NCBI RefSeq assembly: GCF_021287135.1
Contig: NZ_JAJTBB010000011.1
Coordinates: 16,143-80,142 of the forward strand
From: Acidovorax sp.
GTDB lineage: Bacteria > Pseudomonadota > Gammaproteobacteria > Burkholderiales > Burkholderiaceae_C
DNA length: 64,000 nucleotides
Reading direction: 5' to 3'
Shown here: positions 25,377 through 33,800 of the stretch, in pieces
Layout of the letters: every line of letters starts with the position of its first letter
Numbering within the stretch: position 1 is the first letter of the stretch
Translations under genes and position numbers: made by a program
Notes under the pieces: generated by a model
What the model was told of the DNA's origin: nothing
Databases searched by the model: none
The model's input: only the letters and a program-made list of their open reading frames with translations

Positions 25377-26547
25377 GTGAAACACCTTGGTAAAAAATCG
25401 TTTCCAGCGCCCTGCAGTCGGGCGCGAGCAGCTCTTGTTTTGATAGCGCTTGGCAGCACCGGTGCCGGTGGTCTGGCCCAGCCCGCCCGTGCGCCTGCGG
25501 CACCCCTTGCGGTGGACACGGTGGCCCAGGGGCTGGAGCATCCGTGGGCCGTGGCGTTCTTGCCGGGCGGGCGGTTTCTCGTTACCGAGCGGCCGGGGCG
25601 CCTGCGTGTTGTGCACGCGGACGGCCGGCTGGAGCCGCCGCTGGCCGGGCTGCCGCCCGTAGCAGCGGGCGGGCAGGGCGGCCTGCTGGACGTGGTGACG
25701 GACGCGGACTTCGCGCGAAACCGCCGCATCTACTTTTGCTACGCCGAACCCGGCACCCCCGGCAGCCGCACCAACAGCACGGCCCTGGCCCGCGCCACCC
25801 TGCCCGCGGGGGCCACGGGCTTGCAGGACGTGAAGGTGCTGTTCAGCCAGCGGCCCAAGGTGGCCAGCGCCCTGCACTTTGGCTGCCGGATTGCCCAGGC
25901 GCCCGATGGGAACCTGTTCCTGGCGCTGGGCGAGCGCTACCACCACAAGGACGACGCCCAGCACCTGGGCAATCACCATGGCAAGGTGGTGCGCCTCACC
26001 CCGGAAGGCACGGTGCCGCCCGACAACCCGCTGCGCGGACAGCCGGGCGCGCTGCCCGAGATCTGGAGCTACGGCCACCGCAACCCGCAGGGCGCCACTT
26101 TTGGACCTGACGGGCAGTTGTGGATGCACGAGCACGGCCCGCAAGGGGGCGACGAGGTGAACCGGCCGCTGCCGGGGCGCAACTACGGCTGGCCGGTAAT
26201 CACCCACGGCGAGAACTACGGCGGTGGCAAGCTGGGCGAGGGCACCGCCCGTGCCGGCATGGAGCCGCCGCTGCACACCTGGGTGCCCTCGATTGCGCCG
26301 TCGGGCATGGCCTTCCAGCGCGCGGTATGGCCCGGCCTGGCAGGGCAGCCTGTGGGTGGGCTCGCTCAAATTCGGCACGCTGCACCGGCTGGAAGTGGCC
26401 GACGGCCAGGTGCTGCGGGAGGAGACGCTGCGGCTGCAAGGCCCCCGCGAGCGCATCCGCGACGTGCGCCAGGGCCCCGACGGCCTGCTGTACCTGCTGA
26501 CCGACAGCCCCCAGGGCCGCCTTTTGCGCCTGCCGCCTGCGCAGTAA
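25377..26547 (+). pseudogene. PQQ-dependent sugar dehydrogenase (YliI-type), frameshifted
   Basis: Soluble aldose-dehydrogenase-family propeller, about 390 residues if restored. The first frame has a signal-like segment (ALVLIALGSTGAGGLAQ), GLEHPWAVAFLPGGRFLVTE, RPGRLRVV, QGGLLDVV, WSYGHRNPQGATF and HEHGPQGGDEVN, and is normal to PSIAPSGMAF near 26315. The expected continuation RYGPAWQGSLWVGSLKFG is then in the +1-shifted frame and runs to TAA at 26547. One inserted or two deleted bases between about 26313 and 26337 explains this. Could be a real pseudogene or a sequencing error. GTG 25377 has GGGGGGA eight bases upstream. Confidence 0.85.
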
Positions 26548-26693
26548 TCCAGGCCCTGGCGCCGCTCTGGTGCGTTGTGCAGGGGCGTGGGGGTCTTGAT
26601 CTGGATCATGAAGGGTGGACGATTCGCGCCGCCCGCCGGGCGCCCGGGTGGCCCCTGTGCCGCAGCGGAGCGTTTTCGGTTTAGGCTGGCGTG

Positions 26694-28331
26694 ATGCACG
26701 CCGAGACGCTTCCTCTTCCTTCCTCTCCTTGCGCGGATGCCACGGCCGGTGCCGGGGCCGCACCGCTTTCTGCCGACAACCCGGGCGGCCCCCCGCGCTC
26801 GCAGCTGGCCCTGCGCCGTGTGGCCATCGACACCTGGCGCGAGAACGTGGCCTACCTGCACCGCGACTGCGCCGTCTACCGGGCCGAGGGCTTCCAGGCG
26901 CTGTCCAAGATCGAGGTGCGCGCCAACGGCCGCCGCATCCTGGCCACGGTGAACGTGGTGGACGACGCCGCCCTGGTGGGCTGCGACGAACTGGGCCTGT
27001 CGGAGGATGCCTTTGCCCAGCTGGGCGTGGACAACGGCCACACGGTGTCGGTGGCGCAGGCCGAGCCGCCGGAGTCCATGGGCGCGCTGTTCCGCAAGAT
27101 CGCCAGCGAGCGCCTCACGCGCGAGGATTTCGGCGCCATCGTGCGCGACATTGCCGAACACCGCTATTCCAAGATCGAACTCACCGCCTTCGTGGTGGCC
27201 TGCCAGAACGAGCTGGACCGCGAAGAGGTGTTCTTCCTCACCGATGCCATGGTGGCCAGCGGCCGGCGGATCGACTGGCACGAGCCGCTGGTGGTCGACA
27301 AGCACTGCATTGGCGGGATCCCGGGCAACCGCACGACGATGCTGGTGGTGCCCATCGTCGCGGCGCACGGCATGCTGTGCCCCAAGACGTCCTCGCGCGC
27401 CATCACATCGCCCGCCGGCACGGCCGACACCATGGAGGTGCTGGCCAATGTGGAACTGCCGCTGGAGCAGCTGGCCGACATCGTGCGCGACTACCGGGGC
27501 TGCCTGGCCTGGGGCGGCACGGCCCACCTCTCGCCGGCCGACGACGTGCTGATCTCCGTGGAGCGGCCGCTGTCCATCGACTCGCCGGGGCAGATGGTGG
27601 CCTCCATCCTCTCGAAGAAAGTGGCGGCCGGCGCCACCCACCTGGTGCTGGACATCCCCATCGGCCCCACGGCCAAGGTGCGCTCCATGCCCGAGGCGCA
27701 ACGCCTGCGGCGCCTGTTTGAATACGTGGCGCGGCGCATGGGTCTGTCGCTGGACGTGGTCATCACCGACGGCCGCCAGCCCGTGGGCAACGGCGTGGGC
27801 CCGGTGCTGGAGGCGCGCGACGTGATGCGCGTGCTGCAGAACGACCCGCGCGGCCCCGACGACCTGCGCCAGAAGGCCCTGCGCCTGGCTGGGCGCCTGA
27901 TCGAGTGCGACCCCGACGTGCGCGGCGGCGACGGCTACGCCATTGCCCGCGACATCCTGGACTCCGGCCGGGCGCTGGCGCGCATGAACGCCATCATCGC
28001 TGCGCAGGGCAGCAAGGGGTTTGACCACAACCACCCGGCCCTGGGCGCGCTGACGCTGGACGTGGTCGCCCCGGCCAGCGGCGTGGTGGCCGGCATCGAC
28101 AACTTCCAGATCGCCCGCGTGGCCCGGCTGGCCGGCGCCCCGAAGGTGCCCGGCGCTGGCGTGGACCTGCTGCGCAAGCTGGGCGACACCGTGGCCGCGG
28201 GCGAAGTGCTCTACCGCGTGCACGCCAGCTACCCGGCCGACCTGGAGTTTGCCCGCCAGGCCTGCGCGCAAGGCATCGGCTACTACCTGGGCTCGGCCGA
28301 AGAAATGCCCAAGGTGTTCGTGGAGTTCTGA
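26694..28331 (+). CDS. Thymidine phosphorylase-family protein, AMP phosphorylase-like
   Basis: 545 residues of the type-2 thymidine/AMP phosphorylase family: phosphorolysis of a nucleoside (or NMP) giving a ribose 1-phosphate (or 1,5-bisphosphate). Conserved blocks: [55 protein letters not shown] and [12 protein letters not shown]. The ~90-residue N-terminal extension before the catalytic core is as in the archaeal AMP phosphorylase type. Two bases separate it from the PRPP-synthetase-like gene, suggesting linked use of the sugar phosphate. Real substrate is undetermined. Confidence 0.88.
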   Translation: MHAETLPLPSSPCADATAGAGAAPLSADNPGGPPRSQLALRRVAIDTWRENVAYLHRDCAVYRAEGFQALSKIEVRANGRRILATVNVVDDAALVGCDELGLSEDAFAQLGVDNGHTVSVAQAEPPESMGALFRKIASERLTREDFGAIVRDIAEHRYSKIELTAFVVACQNELDREEVFFLTDAMVASGRRIDWHEPLVVDKHCIGGIPGNRTTMLVVPIVAAHGMLCPKTSSRAITSPAGTADTMEVLANVELPLEQLADIVRDYRGCLAWGGTAHLSPADDVLISVERPLSIDSPGQMVASILSKKVAAGATHLVLDIPIGPTAKVRSMPEAQRLRRLFEYVARRMGLSLDVVITDGRQPVGNGVGPVLEARDVMRVLQNDPRGPDDLRQKALRLAGRLIECDPDVRGGDGYAIARDILDSGRALARMNAIIAAQGSKGFDHNHPALGALTLDVVAPASGVVAGIDNFQIARVARLAGAPKVPGAGVDLLRKLGDTVAAGEVLYRVHASYPADLEFARQACAQGIGYYLGSAEEMPKVFVEF

Positions 28332-28333
28332 CG

Positions 28334-29410
28334 ATGACCCATCCCCTGGGCTGCCTGCTGCTGCACTTTGCCGACGAGGCCGCGCCCGCCCAGCGCCTGG
28401 CCCAGGCGGCCGGGCTGCCCCTGGGCACCATCGAGCGCCACCGCTTTCCCGATGGCGAACTCAAGCTGCGCCTGCCGGTGGACGCCTCAGAGGCTGAGAG
28501 GGAATTGGGCGTGCCCGAAAGGGCGTCCCAAGGCGCTGCCGGCAAGGCGCAAAGCACAGCCGTAGCTCGGCCTACGGCGCGCATTTGCAACGACGCTGGC
28601 GGTGGTTTGGGGCGACAAGGCGGGCAGGACCGATTTCCTCTCAGCCTCTCAGGCCGCCTGCCGCCCCGTGCCGTGCTGCTGCGCAGCCTGCACGACCCCA
28701 ACGAAAAGCTGGTGGAGCTGCTGCTGGCCGCCCGCGCCGCGCGCAGCCTGGGCGTGCAACACCTCACCCTGGTGGCGCCGTACCTGGCCTACATGCGGCA
28801 GGACATCGCCTTCCACCCCGGCGAGGTGGTCAGCCAGCAGGTGGTGGGCGGCTTTCTGGCCGGGCTGTTCGACGCGGTGGTCACGGTAGACCCGCACCTG
28901 CACCGCATCGACCGGCTGGAGCAGGCCATCCCCGTGCCGCAGGCCGTCGTGCTCAGCGGCGCCGAGCCGCTGGCCGACCTTATCGCCCAGCGCCGCCCCG
29001 GCGCGCTGCTGGTGGGGCCGGACGGTGAATCCGCCCAGTGGATCGCCCAGGCCGCGGCGCGCCACGGCTTCGACCACGCCGTGTGCACCAAGGTGCGCCA
29101 TGGCGACCGCGACGTGGCCATCGAGCTACCGCCGCTGGATGCCCACGGCCGCGCCGTGGTGCTGCTGGACGACATGGCCAGCACCGGCCGCACGCTGGCC
29201 CTCGCCGCGCGCTTGCTGCTGCAGGCCGGCGCCGCATCGGTGGACGTGGCCGTCACCCATGCCCTCTTTGCGGGCGATGCGCTGCAGGTGCTGCGCGATG
29301 CCGGCGTGGGCGAGGTCTGGAGCACCGACTGCATTCCCCACCCCAGCAACGCCGTGCCCCTGGCCGGGCCGCTGGCCCAGGCGCTGCGACAATGCGGCGT
29401 TTCGGCCTGA
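28334..29410 (+). CDS. Ribose-phosphate pyrophosphokinase-like protein with repeat-encoded insertion
   Basis: 358 residues; family members have about 300. Conserved Prs features: RHRFPDGELKLRLP, LRSLHDPNEKL, APYLAYMRQDIAFHPGE, DPHLHRID and the PRPP-binding loop VLLDDMASTGRTL. Residues about 51-107 do not fit the family and coincide exactly with a 169-bp palindromic repeat that stays in frame with no stop. The gap lies between two early strands, before LPPRAVLLRSLHD. Whether the enzyme remains active is unknown. The PRPP loop DDMASTGRT deviates slightly from housekeeping Prs, so this is probably a paralogue used with the preceding phosphorylase. Confidence 0.87.
   Translation: MTHPLGCLLLHFADEAAPAQRLAQAAGLPLGTIERHRFPDGELKLRLPVDASEAERELGVPERASQGAAGKAQSTAVARPTARICNDAGGGLGRQGGQDRFPLSLSGRLPPRAVLLRSLHDPNEKLVELLLAARAARSLGVQHLTLVAPYLAYMRQDIAFHPGEVVSQQVVGGFLAGLFDAVVTVDPHLHRIDRLEQAIPVPQAVVLSGAEPLADLIAQRRPGALLVGPDGESAQWIAQAAARHGFDHAVCTKVRHGDRDVAIELPPLDAHGRAVVLLDDMASTGRTLALAARLLLQAGAASVDVAVTHALFAGDALQVLRDAGVGEVWSTDCIPHPSNAVPLAGPLAQALRQCGVSA
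28485..28653. repeat. Large palindromic element, copy A (inside the PRPP-synthetase-like gene)
   Basis: Left end CCTCAGAGGCTGAGAGG pairs with right end CCTCTCAGCCTCTCAGG; pairing continues inward. The core at 28541-28596 (GGCAAGGCGCAAAGCACAGC ... ATTTGCAACGAC) is the reverse complement of the cores at 45975-46030 and 51575-51632. All 169 bases are translated without a stop. Confidence 0.88.
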
Positions 29411-29425
29411 GTAAACCTCCCAACC

Positions 29426-30034
29426 ATGCTGCTTGACGCTACCGAATCCCAACTCGTCCTGGTGGACTACCAGGAACGCCTGATGCCCGCCATCCACGAA
29501 GGCCCCGCCGTGCTGGCCAACGCCCGCCGCCTGGCCGAGGTGGCCCGCATCCTGGACGTGCCGGTGTGGGGCACCGAGCAAAACCCCTCGCGCCTGGGCC
29601 CCAACGACGCCGCGCTGCGCGCCGCCTGCCGCAAGACCCTGGCCAAGATGCACTTCAGCGCCGCCGAAGAAGGCCTGGGCGAATGGCTGAGCCCGCCCGC
29701 CAAGCCCCAGCAGGGCGGCAACGCCCGCAGCCTGCCCAAGCATTTGCAAAAGCCCGCCCAGCAAGCAGCGCCCGAGCGCGGCACCATCGTCATCGCCGGC
29801 TGCGAAGCCCACGTGTGCTTGCTGCAGACCGCGCTGGACCTGATCGACGACGAGTTCGAGGTGTGGGTGGTGACCGATGCCTGCGGCTCGCGCACCGAAC
29901 GCAACCGCGACGCCGCCTTCGACCGCCTGGCCGGCGCCGGCGCCGAGCTGGTGACCACCGAAATGGTGGCGTTTGAATGGCTGGGCAGTTGCGAGCACCC
30001 GGCGTTCAAGGACGTGCTGGCGTTGATCAAGTAG
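29426..30034 (+). CDS. Isochorismatase-family cysteine hydrolase
   Basis: 202 residues with the isochorismatase fold: Asp in LVLVDYQERLMPAI (about residue 14), a conserved Lys in ACRKTLAKMHFSA and the catalytic Cys in IVIAGCEAHVCLLQTALDL, followed by WVVTDACGSRT. A Q/P/K-rich insertion (PAKPQQGGNARSLPKH) precedes the Cys strand and is unusual. Most similar to the YcaC-type amidase/nicotinamidase-like hydrolases; substrate unknown. Starts 15 bases after the Prs-like stop, so in the same operon. Confidence 0.9.
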   Translation: MLLDATESQLVLVDYQERLMPAIHEGPAVLANARRLAEVARILDVPVWGTEQNPSRLGPNDAALRAACRKTLAKMHFSAAEEGLGEWLSPPAKPQQGGNARSLPKHLQKPAQQAAPERGTIVIAGCEAHVCLLQTALDLIDDEFEVWVVTDACGSRTERNRDAAFDRLAGAGAELVTTEMVAFEWLGSCEHPAFKDVLALIK

Positions 30035-30185
30035 CCCGGGTTAAGAGTCTTTTCTTTCCCTGATTAGCTTCAGATTGGCCCCTGTCCGTTCGGGCTGAGC
30101 CCGTCGCAGCCAGGGCGCTTTTTTTGCGAACAGCCCTTCGACAGCCTCAGGGCAAAAAGCCCCTCTGAGGCAGGGCCAAATCAAA

Positions 30186-30238
30186 GCCTTTTGAGGCTCC
30201 AGCCCTTGTCCTGCAAGCGCTGGAAGCTATCAAAAATG
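30186..30238 (-). repeat. ATAGCTG repeat, copy 5
   Basis: Reverse orientation: GCCTTTTGAGGCTCCAGCCC, then TTGTCCTGCAAGCGCTGGAA and GCTATCAAAAATG. The gap 30035-30267 also holds CCTTCGACAGCCTCAGGGC and GTTCGGGCTGAGCCCG, short pieces of another common intergenic repeat. Confidence 0.75.
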
Positions 30239-30267
30239 TAGTATTGATCCGTGCCGCTGTGCGGTGC

Positions 30268-30927
30268 TCAGCGCGCGGGCTGCGGTGCCCGCGGGCGGCG
30301 CATCCACAGCTTCCAGCCAAACGCCGCCACCACCACCGCCGCAAAGCTCCAGCCCAGCACGCGGGATGCCAGCAGCTCCCCTTCGCGCGCCGCGCCCATG
30401 AAGAACAGGATGAACGCCAGCGCATGCACCAGCCAGCGCTGCACCCGCACCCACAGCGGCTCGCCACGGTACAGCCAGGCCAGCGCCACATCCACGCACC
30501 ACCACACGGCAAACACGGTGTCCAGGCGGGGGGCGGACACGCGGGAGGTGTGCAGGATGCGGCTCCAGTCGTTGCCAAACATCACCACCACCGCCCAGTA
30601 GAAGTGCACGGCAAACGCCACCAGCGACGCCGTCCAGAACGCCCGCCACAGACTGCCCAGCAGGGCCGATTCCCGCCGCAGCACAAAGAACGCCAACGCC
30701 GGCGCCGCCAGCACCAGCGCCGCCCAGATGGTGAAGAAGGTGCGGTGCAGGTCCTGCCGCTGCGCGGCGCTGAAATCCGGTGCCGTGCCATCGGGCGGCA
30801 GCAGCGAGAACAGGTCGGTCTGCCGCGTGAAGTAGGCGGCGGCAAATGCCAGCCCGAGCAGCAGCACCAGCGCGACGCTGGCGATGCGCACGGCGCGGGA
30901 GGAAGGGGCAGGGTGCCAGGGAGTCAT
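30268..30927 (-). CDS. Six-helix membrane protein of unknown function (Pr6Pr-like)
   Basis: 219 residues with about six hydrophobic helices, among them VRIASVALVLLLGLAFAAAY, FFTIWAALVLAAPALAFFVL, LWRAFWTASLVAFAVHFYWA, and AVVVAAFGWKLWMRR near the end. The pattern of six spans with an aromatic-rich middle recalls the Pr6Pr/FAR-17a group of small membrane proteins, without clear catalytic residues. The gene is convergent with the isochorismatase. No operon partner. Confidence 0.7.
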   Translation of the reverse strand: MTPWHPAPSSRAVRIASVALVLLLGLAFAAAYFTRQTDLFSLLPPDGTAPDFSAAQRQDLHRTFFTIWAALVLAAPALAFFVLRRESALLGSLWRAFWTASLVAFAVHFYWAVVVMFGNDWSRILHTSRVSAPRLDTVFAVWWCVDVALAWLYRGEPLWVRVQRWLVHALAFILFFMGAAREGELLASRVLGWSFAAVVVAAFGWKLWMRRPRAPQPAR

Positions 30928-31081
30928 GCAGGCGTCTCGTCAAGGGGGTGGGATCAAGGTTTGCATGGTATGGACTGGCCCCGGTTGGGAGCGTCGGGTA
31001 GCCGACGTTGGCGGCTGGGGGGGGCGAACGGTGTAGTGCGGGTTGTGTCGAGTGCTCGCCAACATTGGTCAGGCCGAGACC

Positions 31082-31151
31082 GTCTGACTTAAACCAACAG
31101 GCCTCTGCGGAATGCGAGGCGGTTCAGGTCGGCTTGAACACAGAGTTAGAC
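31082..31151 (-). other. attC-like recombination site 1 (integron cassette end)
   Basis: Read on the minus strand: R'' GTCTAAC, then L'' GTTCAAGCCGACC, a ~27-base variable stem-loop, L' TTGGTTTAA and a degenerate R' GTCAGAC. The GTCTAAC...TTCAAGCCGAC half is the classic attC arrangement. It forms the left edge of the cassette array. Confidence 0.65.
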
Positions 31152-31353
31152 CCGAAGGCCAAGAAGGGGCGCCCGAACTCGGAGAAGGTCGCGGCCCATG
31201 AAAAAGTGCTGGGCCAACGAAGGGGCGCAGTGCTGCAATAAAGATAGCTGCCTGCGGTTGCTGGATAAGCGTCAGCGGCCAAAAAGGCTTGCAATCCTTG
31301 CAAACAGGGTGAAGCGCTGGAGTGAGTGGCTGCGCGCATAGACCGTGTAAGGG
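31152..31353. other. Apparently non-coding cassette
   Basis: About 200 bases between two attC-like sites. I see no open frame with family features. It carries a degraded ATAGCTG repeat copy at 31241-31292. Confidence 0.5.
31241..31292 (+). repeat. ATAGCTG repeat, copy 6 (degenerate)
   Basis: AAAGATAGCTGCCTGCGGTT, then GCTGGATAAGCGTCAGCGGC and CAAAAAGGC. The motif order is kept, with several substitutions. Confidence 0.6.
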
Positions 31354-31414
31354 CACTAACGGTCAAGGTAAGCGGCCCGCGGAATGCGGGTCCGCTTGAG
31401 TGCTGGTTAGACCC
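31354..31414 (-). other. attC-like recombination site 2
   Basis: Minus strand: R'' GTCTAAC, L'' CACTCAAGCGGACC, hairpin CCCGC-ATTC-CGCGGG, L' CCGCTTA, R' GTTAGTG. It begins 10 bases after the stop codon of the 77-residue gene, the normal position of attC behind its cassette gene. Confidence 0.7.
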
Positions 31415-31424
31415 GAGCCCCTCG

Positions 31425-31658
31425 TTAGTGCTGAACTGGATAAACCAAAAGTTGCCATTTGATTTGCCCGCTAGTAGGACTGTGCTGTTTATGGTTTTGC
31501 GGCGGCAGAGTGTGACCGCCCGCGACGGCAATTTCGTCTCCGCACGATGTACATCGATAGATGCCAGGATGCGGAGCGGCGGTGCCTGGTGAATGCAATG
31601 CATCGAACGCTGCATCTTGAGACTGTGTTAACCGATTGCCATTTTTGTATAGAGCCAT
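31425..31658 (-). CDS. Integron cassette gene: 77-residue protein with a CxxC motif
   Basis: 77 residues. Contains GIYRCTSCGDEIAVAGGHTL followed by PPQNHKQHSP and ends IKWQLLVYPVQH. This layout (short N-terminal helix AAFDALHSPGTAAPHPG, a CxxC knuckle and a PPQNHxxH segment) is one I have seen in small cassette-borne proteins; the family is a recollection, not verified, and the function is unknown. RBS AGGAG lies seven bases before the ATG, and the cassette's R' core GTTTAGC is 30 bases further upstream. The stop sits next to attC site 2. Confidence 0.75.
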   Translation of the reverse strand: MALYKNGNRLTQSQDAAFDALHSPGTAAPHPGIYRCTSCGDEIAVAGGHTLPPQNHKQHSPTSGQIKWQLLVYPVQH

Positions 31659-31687
31659 TTGATCTCCTGTTTAGTGATTTATGGAAA

Positions 31688-31734
31688 GCTAAACGGGCGG
31701 CCGCGGGTGGATCCGCTTGAGCGAGGGGTTAGAT
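31688..31734 (-). other. attC-like recombination site 3 (short)
   Basis: Minus strand: R'' ATCTAAC, L'' CTCAAGCGGATCC, a compact CCCGCGGCCGCCC hairpin, then R' GTTTAGC. At 47 bases it is shorter than usual attC sites. It follows the DUF4145 stop codon by 13 bases and leads directly into the RBS of the next cassette gene. Confidence 0.6.
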
Positions 31735-31747
31735 TTTCGAGATGTCG

Positions 31748-32662
31748 CTAGAAGGGAATGTCACAATTTGGGTCGACAGCCTTCGATGGATCAACCTCGT
31801 AAAGCTGAACCTCCTTGCCGCTGACTGTAGTCAGTTGGAACAACTTAAGAAAGTTAACAGCTCCTGAATTTATATCTTCCTTCAGTTTTGCCTCAAATTC
31901 ATCGAAATCCTGCTTGATGAGCCGCCTTCTTCGTCCGAGAAGGCTCGAAAGGCTGATGGCATTGCTTGTCTTTAGAGATTTAGCAGAGATATTTATAAGC
32001 ATCAGAAAGTCCTGATAGTTCTCGGCCAGTGTATCCAGTGACTTTGCTTTGCTCTCAAGAATAAATACTGTGCTTAAAAGATGCTCGACGATCTCTAGAG
32101 CTATTCGAATATCCGATGCCTTTGGCTCCTTGATTTCGTGAGCCGCATCATTTCCGAGAAAGCGTATGGCGTGGAGACGGCGCTTGTCGCCATTAGAGAC
32201 ATGCCCAGTCTTAAAGAGTTGATCAATACGCTTCTCAAGATTTGAACCGGATACATTCAAGTGATTGCAAACCGCTTCAATACAGGCGCGCAGACCGATA
32301 CTAGCCAGCACATACGATTGATCACCCAAGGCGAGGAGTGTTTGCTTGTAGACCTTCTGTATCAACGCAGGCAGGTAGTACGTTTCGGAAATCGGCTTGT
32401 GCTCGGAAAGAACGCTTGGGTAAAGAGCTATAGAAACTTCGTGTACGGGCTCGCCATCATGATCCCATTCAATAGCTTCGTAGTCGTCGTGCCTACGAGC
32501 AAAGCCGAACGTGTGACAACCATGGCAGCGAACGATTTGCCAAGTAAACTTTTCATGGTATCCCTCCGGATCAGTCTCCTCTACATGCTGAGATAAGACT
32601 TCGTGCCGAGTTCTTCTGCAGCACGTTCTGCAATCCGACCAGATTGTCTTGTTTGTGCTCAT
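31748..32662 (-). CDS. Integron cassette gene: DUF4145 protein
   Basis: 304 residues. The N-terminus has paired zinc-type knuckles (DCRTCCRRTRHEV and IVRCHGCHTFGF), followed by the DUF4145 core (SIGLRACIEAVCNHL, then IRFLGNDAAHEI) and a charged C-terminal region. DUF4145 is common in mobile and defence-associated proteins, but its role here is unknown. GC content and codon use are clearly lower than in neighbours, as expected for transferred DNA. The start at 32662 lies 24 bases after a GTTAGAT core, the typical head of a cassette; the frame also runs upstream to 32713, across that core. Confidence 0.85.
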   Translation of the reverse strand: MSTNKTIWSDCRTCCRRTRHEVLSQHVEETDPEGYHEKFTWQIVRCHGCHTFGFARRHDDYEAIEWDHDGEPVHEVSIALYPSVLSEHKPISETYYLPALIQKVYKQTLLALGDQSYVLASIGLRACIEAVCNHLNVSGSNLEKRIDQLFKTGHVSNGDKRRLHAIRFLGNDAAHEIKEPKASDIRIALEIVEHLLSTVFILESKAKSLDTLAENYQDFLMLINISAKSLKTSNAISLSSLLGRRRRLIKQDFDEFEAKLKEDINSGAVNFLKLFQLTTVSGKEVQLYEVDPSKAVDPNCDIPF

Positions 32663-32685
32663 AGTGGGGCAATAATTTTCAGAAA

Positions 32686-32692
32686 ATCTAAC
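32686..32692 (-). other. Cassette array boundary (GTTAGAT core)
   Basis: GTTAGAT on the minus strand, matching the GTTRRRY crossover core, directly ahead of the DUF4145 cassette. No attC half-sites follow to the right, so this would be the attI side or a secondary insertion point; no integrase gene is present. Confidence 0.5.
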
Positions 32693-32807
32693 TAGAAATC
32701 GACGACACAACAACCGCAGCCGTGGGTCTGATAGAAAATTCTGACATCGTTTTCTCCAGACAAATTCATCAAAACCTCATTTGGCCAAACCTAAGAACTT
32801 CAGGATA

Positions 32808-32850
32808 AAAACCATAACGGGCGCTGTAACGACATGCTACAGCGCCCGTT
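32808..32850 (-). terminator. Rho-independent terminator of mmsB
   Basis: A perfect 13-bp stem (AACGGGCGCTGTA / TACAGCGCCCGTT) with a nine-base loop, followed on the minus strand by ATGGTTTTTATCC. It lies about 30 bases after the mmsB stop codon and separates the gene from the cassette array. Confidence 0.9.
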
Positions 32851-32880
32851 CTCATCCGCCAAGGGCCGCAGCCCAACCCA

Positions 32881-33768
32881 TCAAGCCTTTTTCTGCACCA
32901 TCTTGATCACGCTGGAGAAATCTTCCGCGCCATGCCCCGCCAGGCTGTGCGCCGCATACAGATTGCGCGCCATGCCCCCCAGCGGCGTGGCCGCCTTCAC
33001 CGCCATCGCGTTCTCCTGCGCCAGACCCAGGTCCTTGAGCATCAGGTCCGTGCCAAACCCGCCCGCGTAGCCCTTGCTGGCAGGCGCGGTTTCCATCACG
33101 CCGGGGAAGGGGTTGTACTTCTCTAGCGCCCAGTTGCCGCCGGAGCTGCGGCGCATGATTTCGCTGAGCACCTTCGGGTCCAGGCCGTTGGCTACGCCCA
33201 GGGCGATGGCTTCGCTGGTGCCGGCCATCAGGATGCCCAGGAGCATGTTGTTGCAGATCTTGGCGGTCTGGCCTGCGCCCACGCTGCCGGCGTGGAAGAT
33301 GTTGGCGCCCATCTTTTCGAGCACGGGGCGGGCGCGTTCCAGGTCGGCCGCGTCGCCGCCCACCATGAAGGTCAGCGTGCCAGCGATGGCGCCGCCGGTG
33401 CCGCCTGAGACGGGCGCGTCGATGAAGGCTACGCCTTTGGCCTTGGCGGCCTCGGCCACCTTGCGGGAGGTGGCGGCGGCGATGGTGGAGCAGTCGATCA
33501 CCAGCGTGCCTGCGGGCAGCTGGGCCAGCAGGTCGCCCGCGCCCAGGAAGAGGCCTTCCACGTGCTGGCTGGCGGGCAGCATGCTGATGACGACTTCCGC
33601 ACCGGCGACGGCCGCCTTGGCGTCGGCAGCAATGGGCACGCCGTCGGCCGCCAGCTTGTCGCGCGCAGGTTGCGAGAGGTCGAACGCGCGCACCTCGTGG
33701 CCTGCCTTGTGCAGGTTGTGGGCCATGGGGCCGCCCATGTTGCCGAGGCCGATGAATGCGATTTTCAT
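32881..33768 (-). CDS. mmsB: 3-hydroxyisobutyrate dehydrogenase
   Basis: 295 residues, the usual length. Oxidises 3-hydroxyisobutyrate to methylmalonate semialdehyde in valine breakdown, with NAD. Rossmann motif IGLGNMGGPMAHNL at the start; the beta-hydroxyacid signature is in FIDAPVSGGTGGA; catalytic Lys is in VGAGQTAKICNNMLLG. The terminal region GGFGTDLMLKDLGLAQENA is typical of the family. It shares a pathway with the acyl-CoA dehydrogenase (35245) and mmsA (37220), although the three genes are separated by other small genes and repeats. Confidence 0.95.
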   Translation of the reverse strand: MKIAFIGLGNMGGPMAHNLHKAGHEVRAFDLSQPARDKLAADGVPIAADAKAAVAGAEVVISMLPASQHVEGLFLGAGDLLAQLPAGTLVIDCSTIAAATSRKVAEAAKAKGVAFIDAPVSGGTGGAIAGTLTFMVGGDAADLERARPVLEKMGANIFHAGSVGAGQTAKICNNMLLGILMAGTSEAIALGVANGLDPKVLSEIMRRSSGGNWALEKYNPFPGVMETAPASKGYAGGFGTDLMLKDLGLAQENAMAVKAATPLGGMARNLYAAHSLAGHGAEDFSSVIKMVQKKA

Positions 33769-33800
33769 GGGGATGTCTCCTTGGTTTGGAATGGAAGTTG

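Noticed and set aside
25341-28271. 976-residue minus-strand frame opposite the dehydrogenase and phosphorylase
   Set aside because: No motifs, His/Gln/Arg-rich shadow; the plus-strand genes carry full family signatures.
32693-32880. Integron integrase or attI next to the cassette array
   Set aside because: No tyrosine recombinase frame and no paired attC halves; only an mmsB terminator is present.
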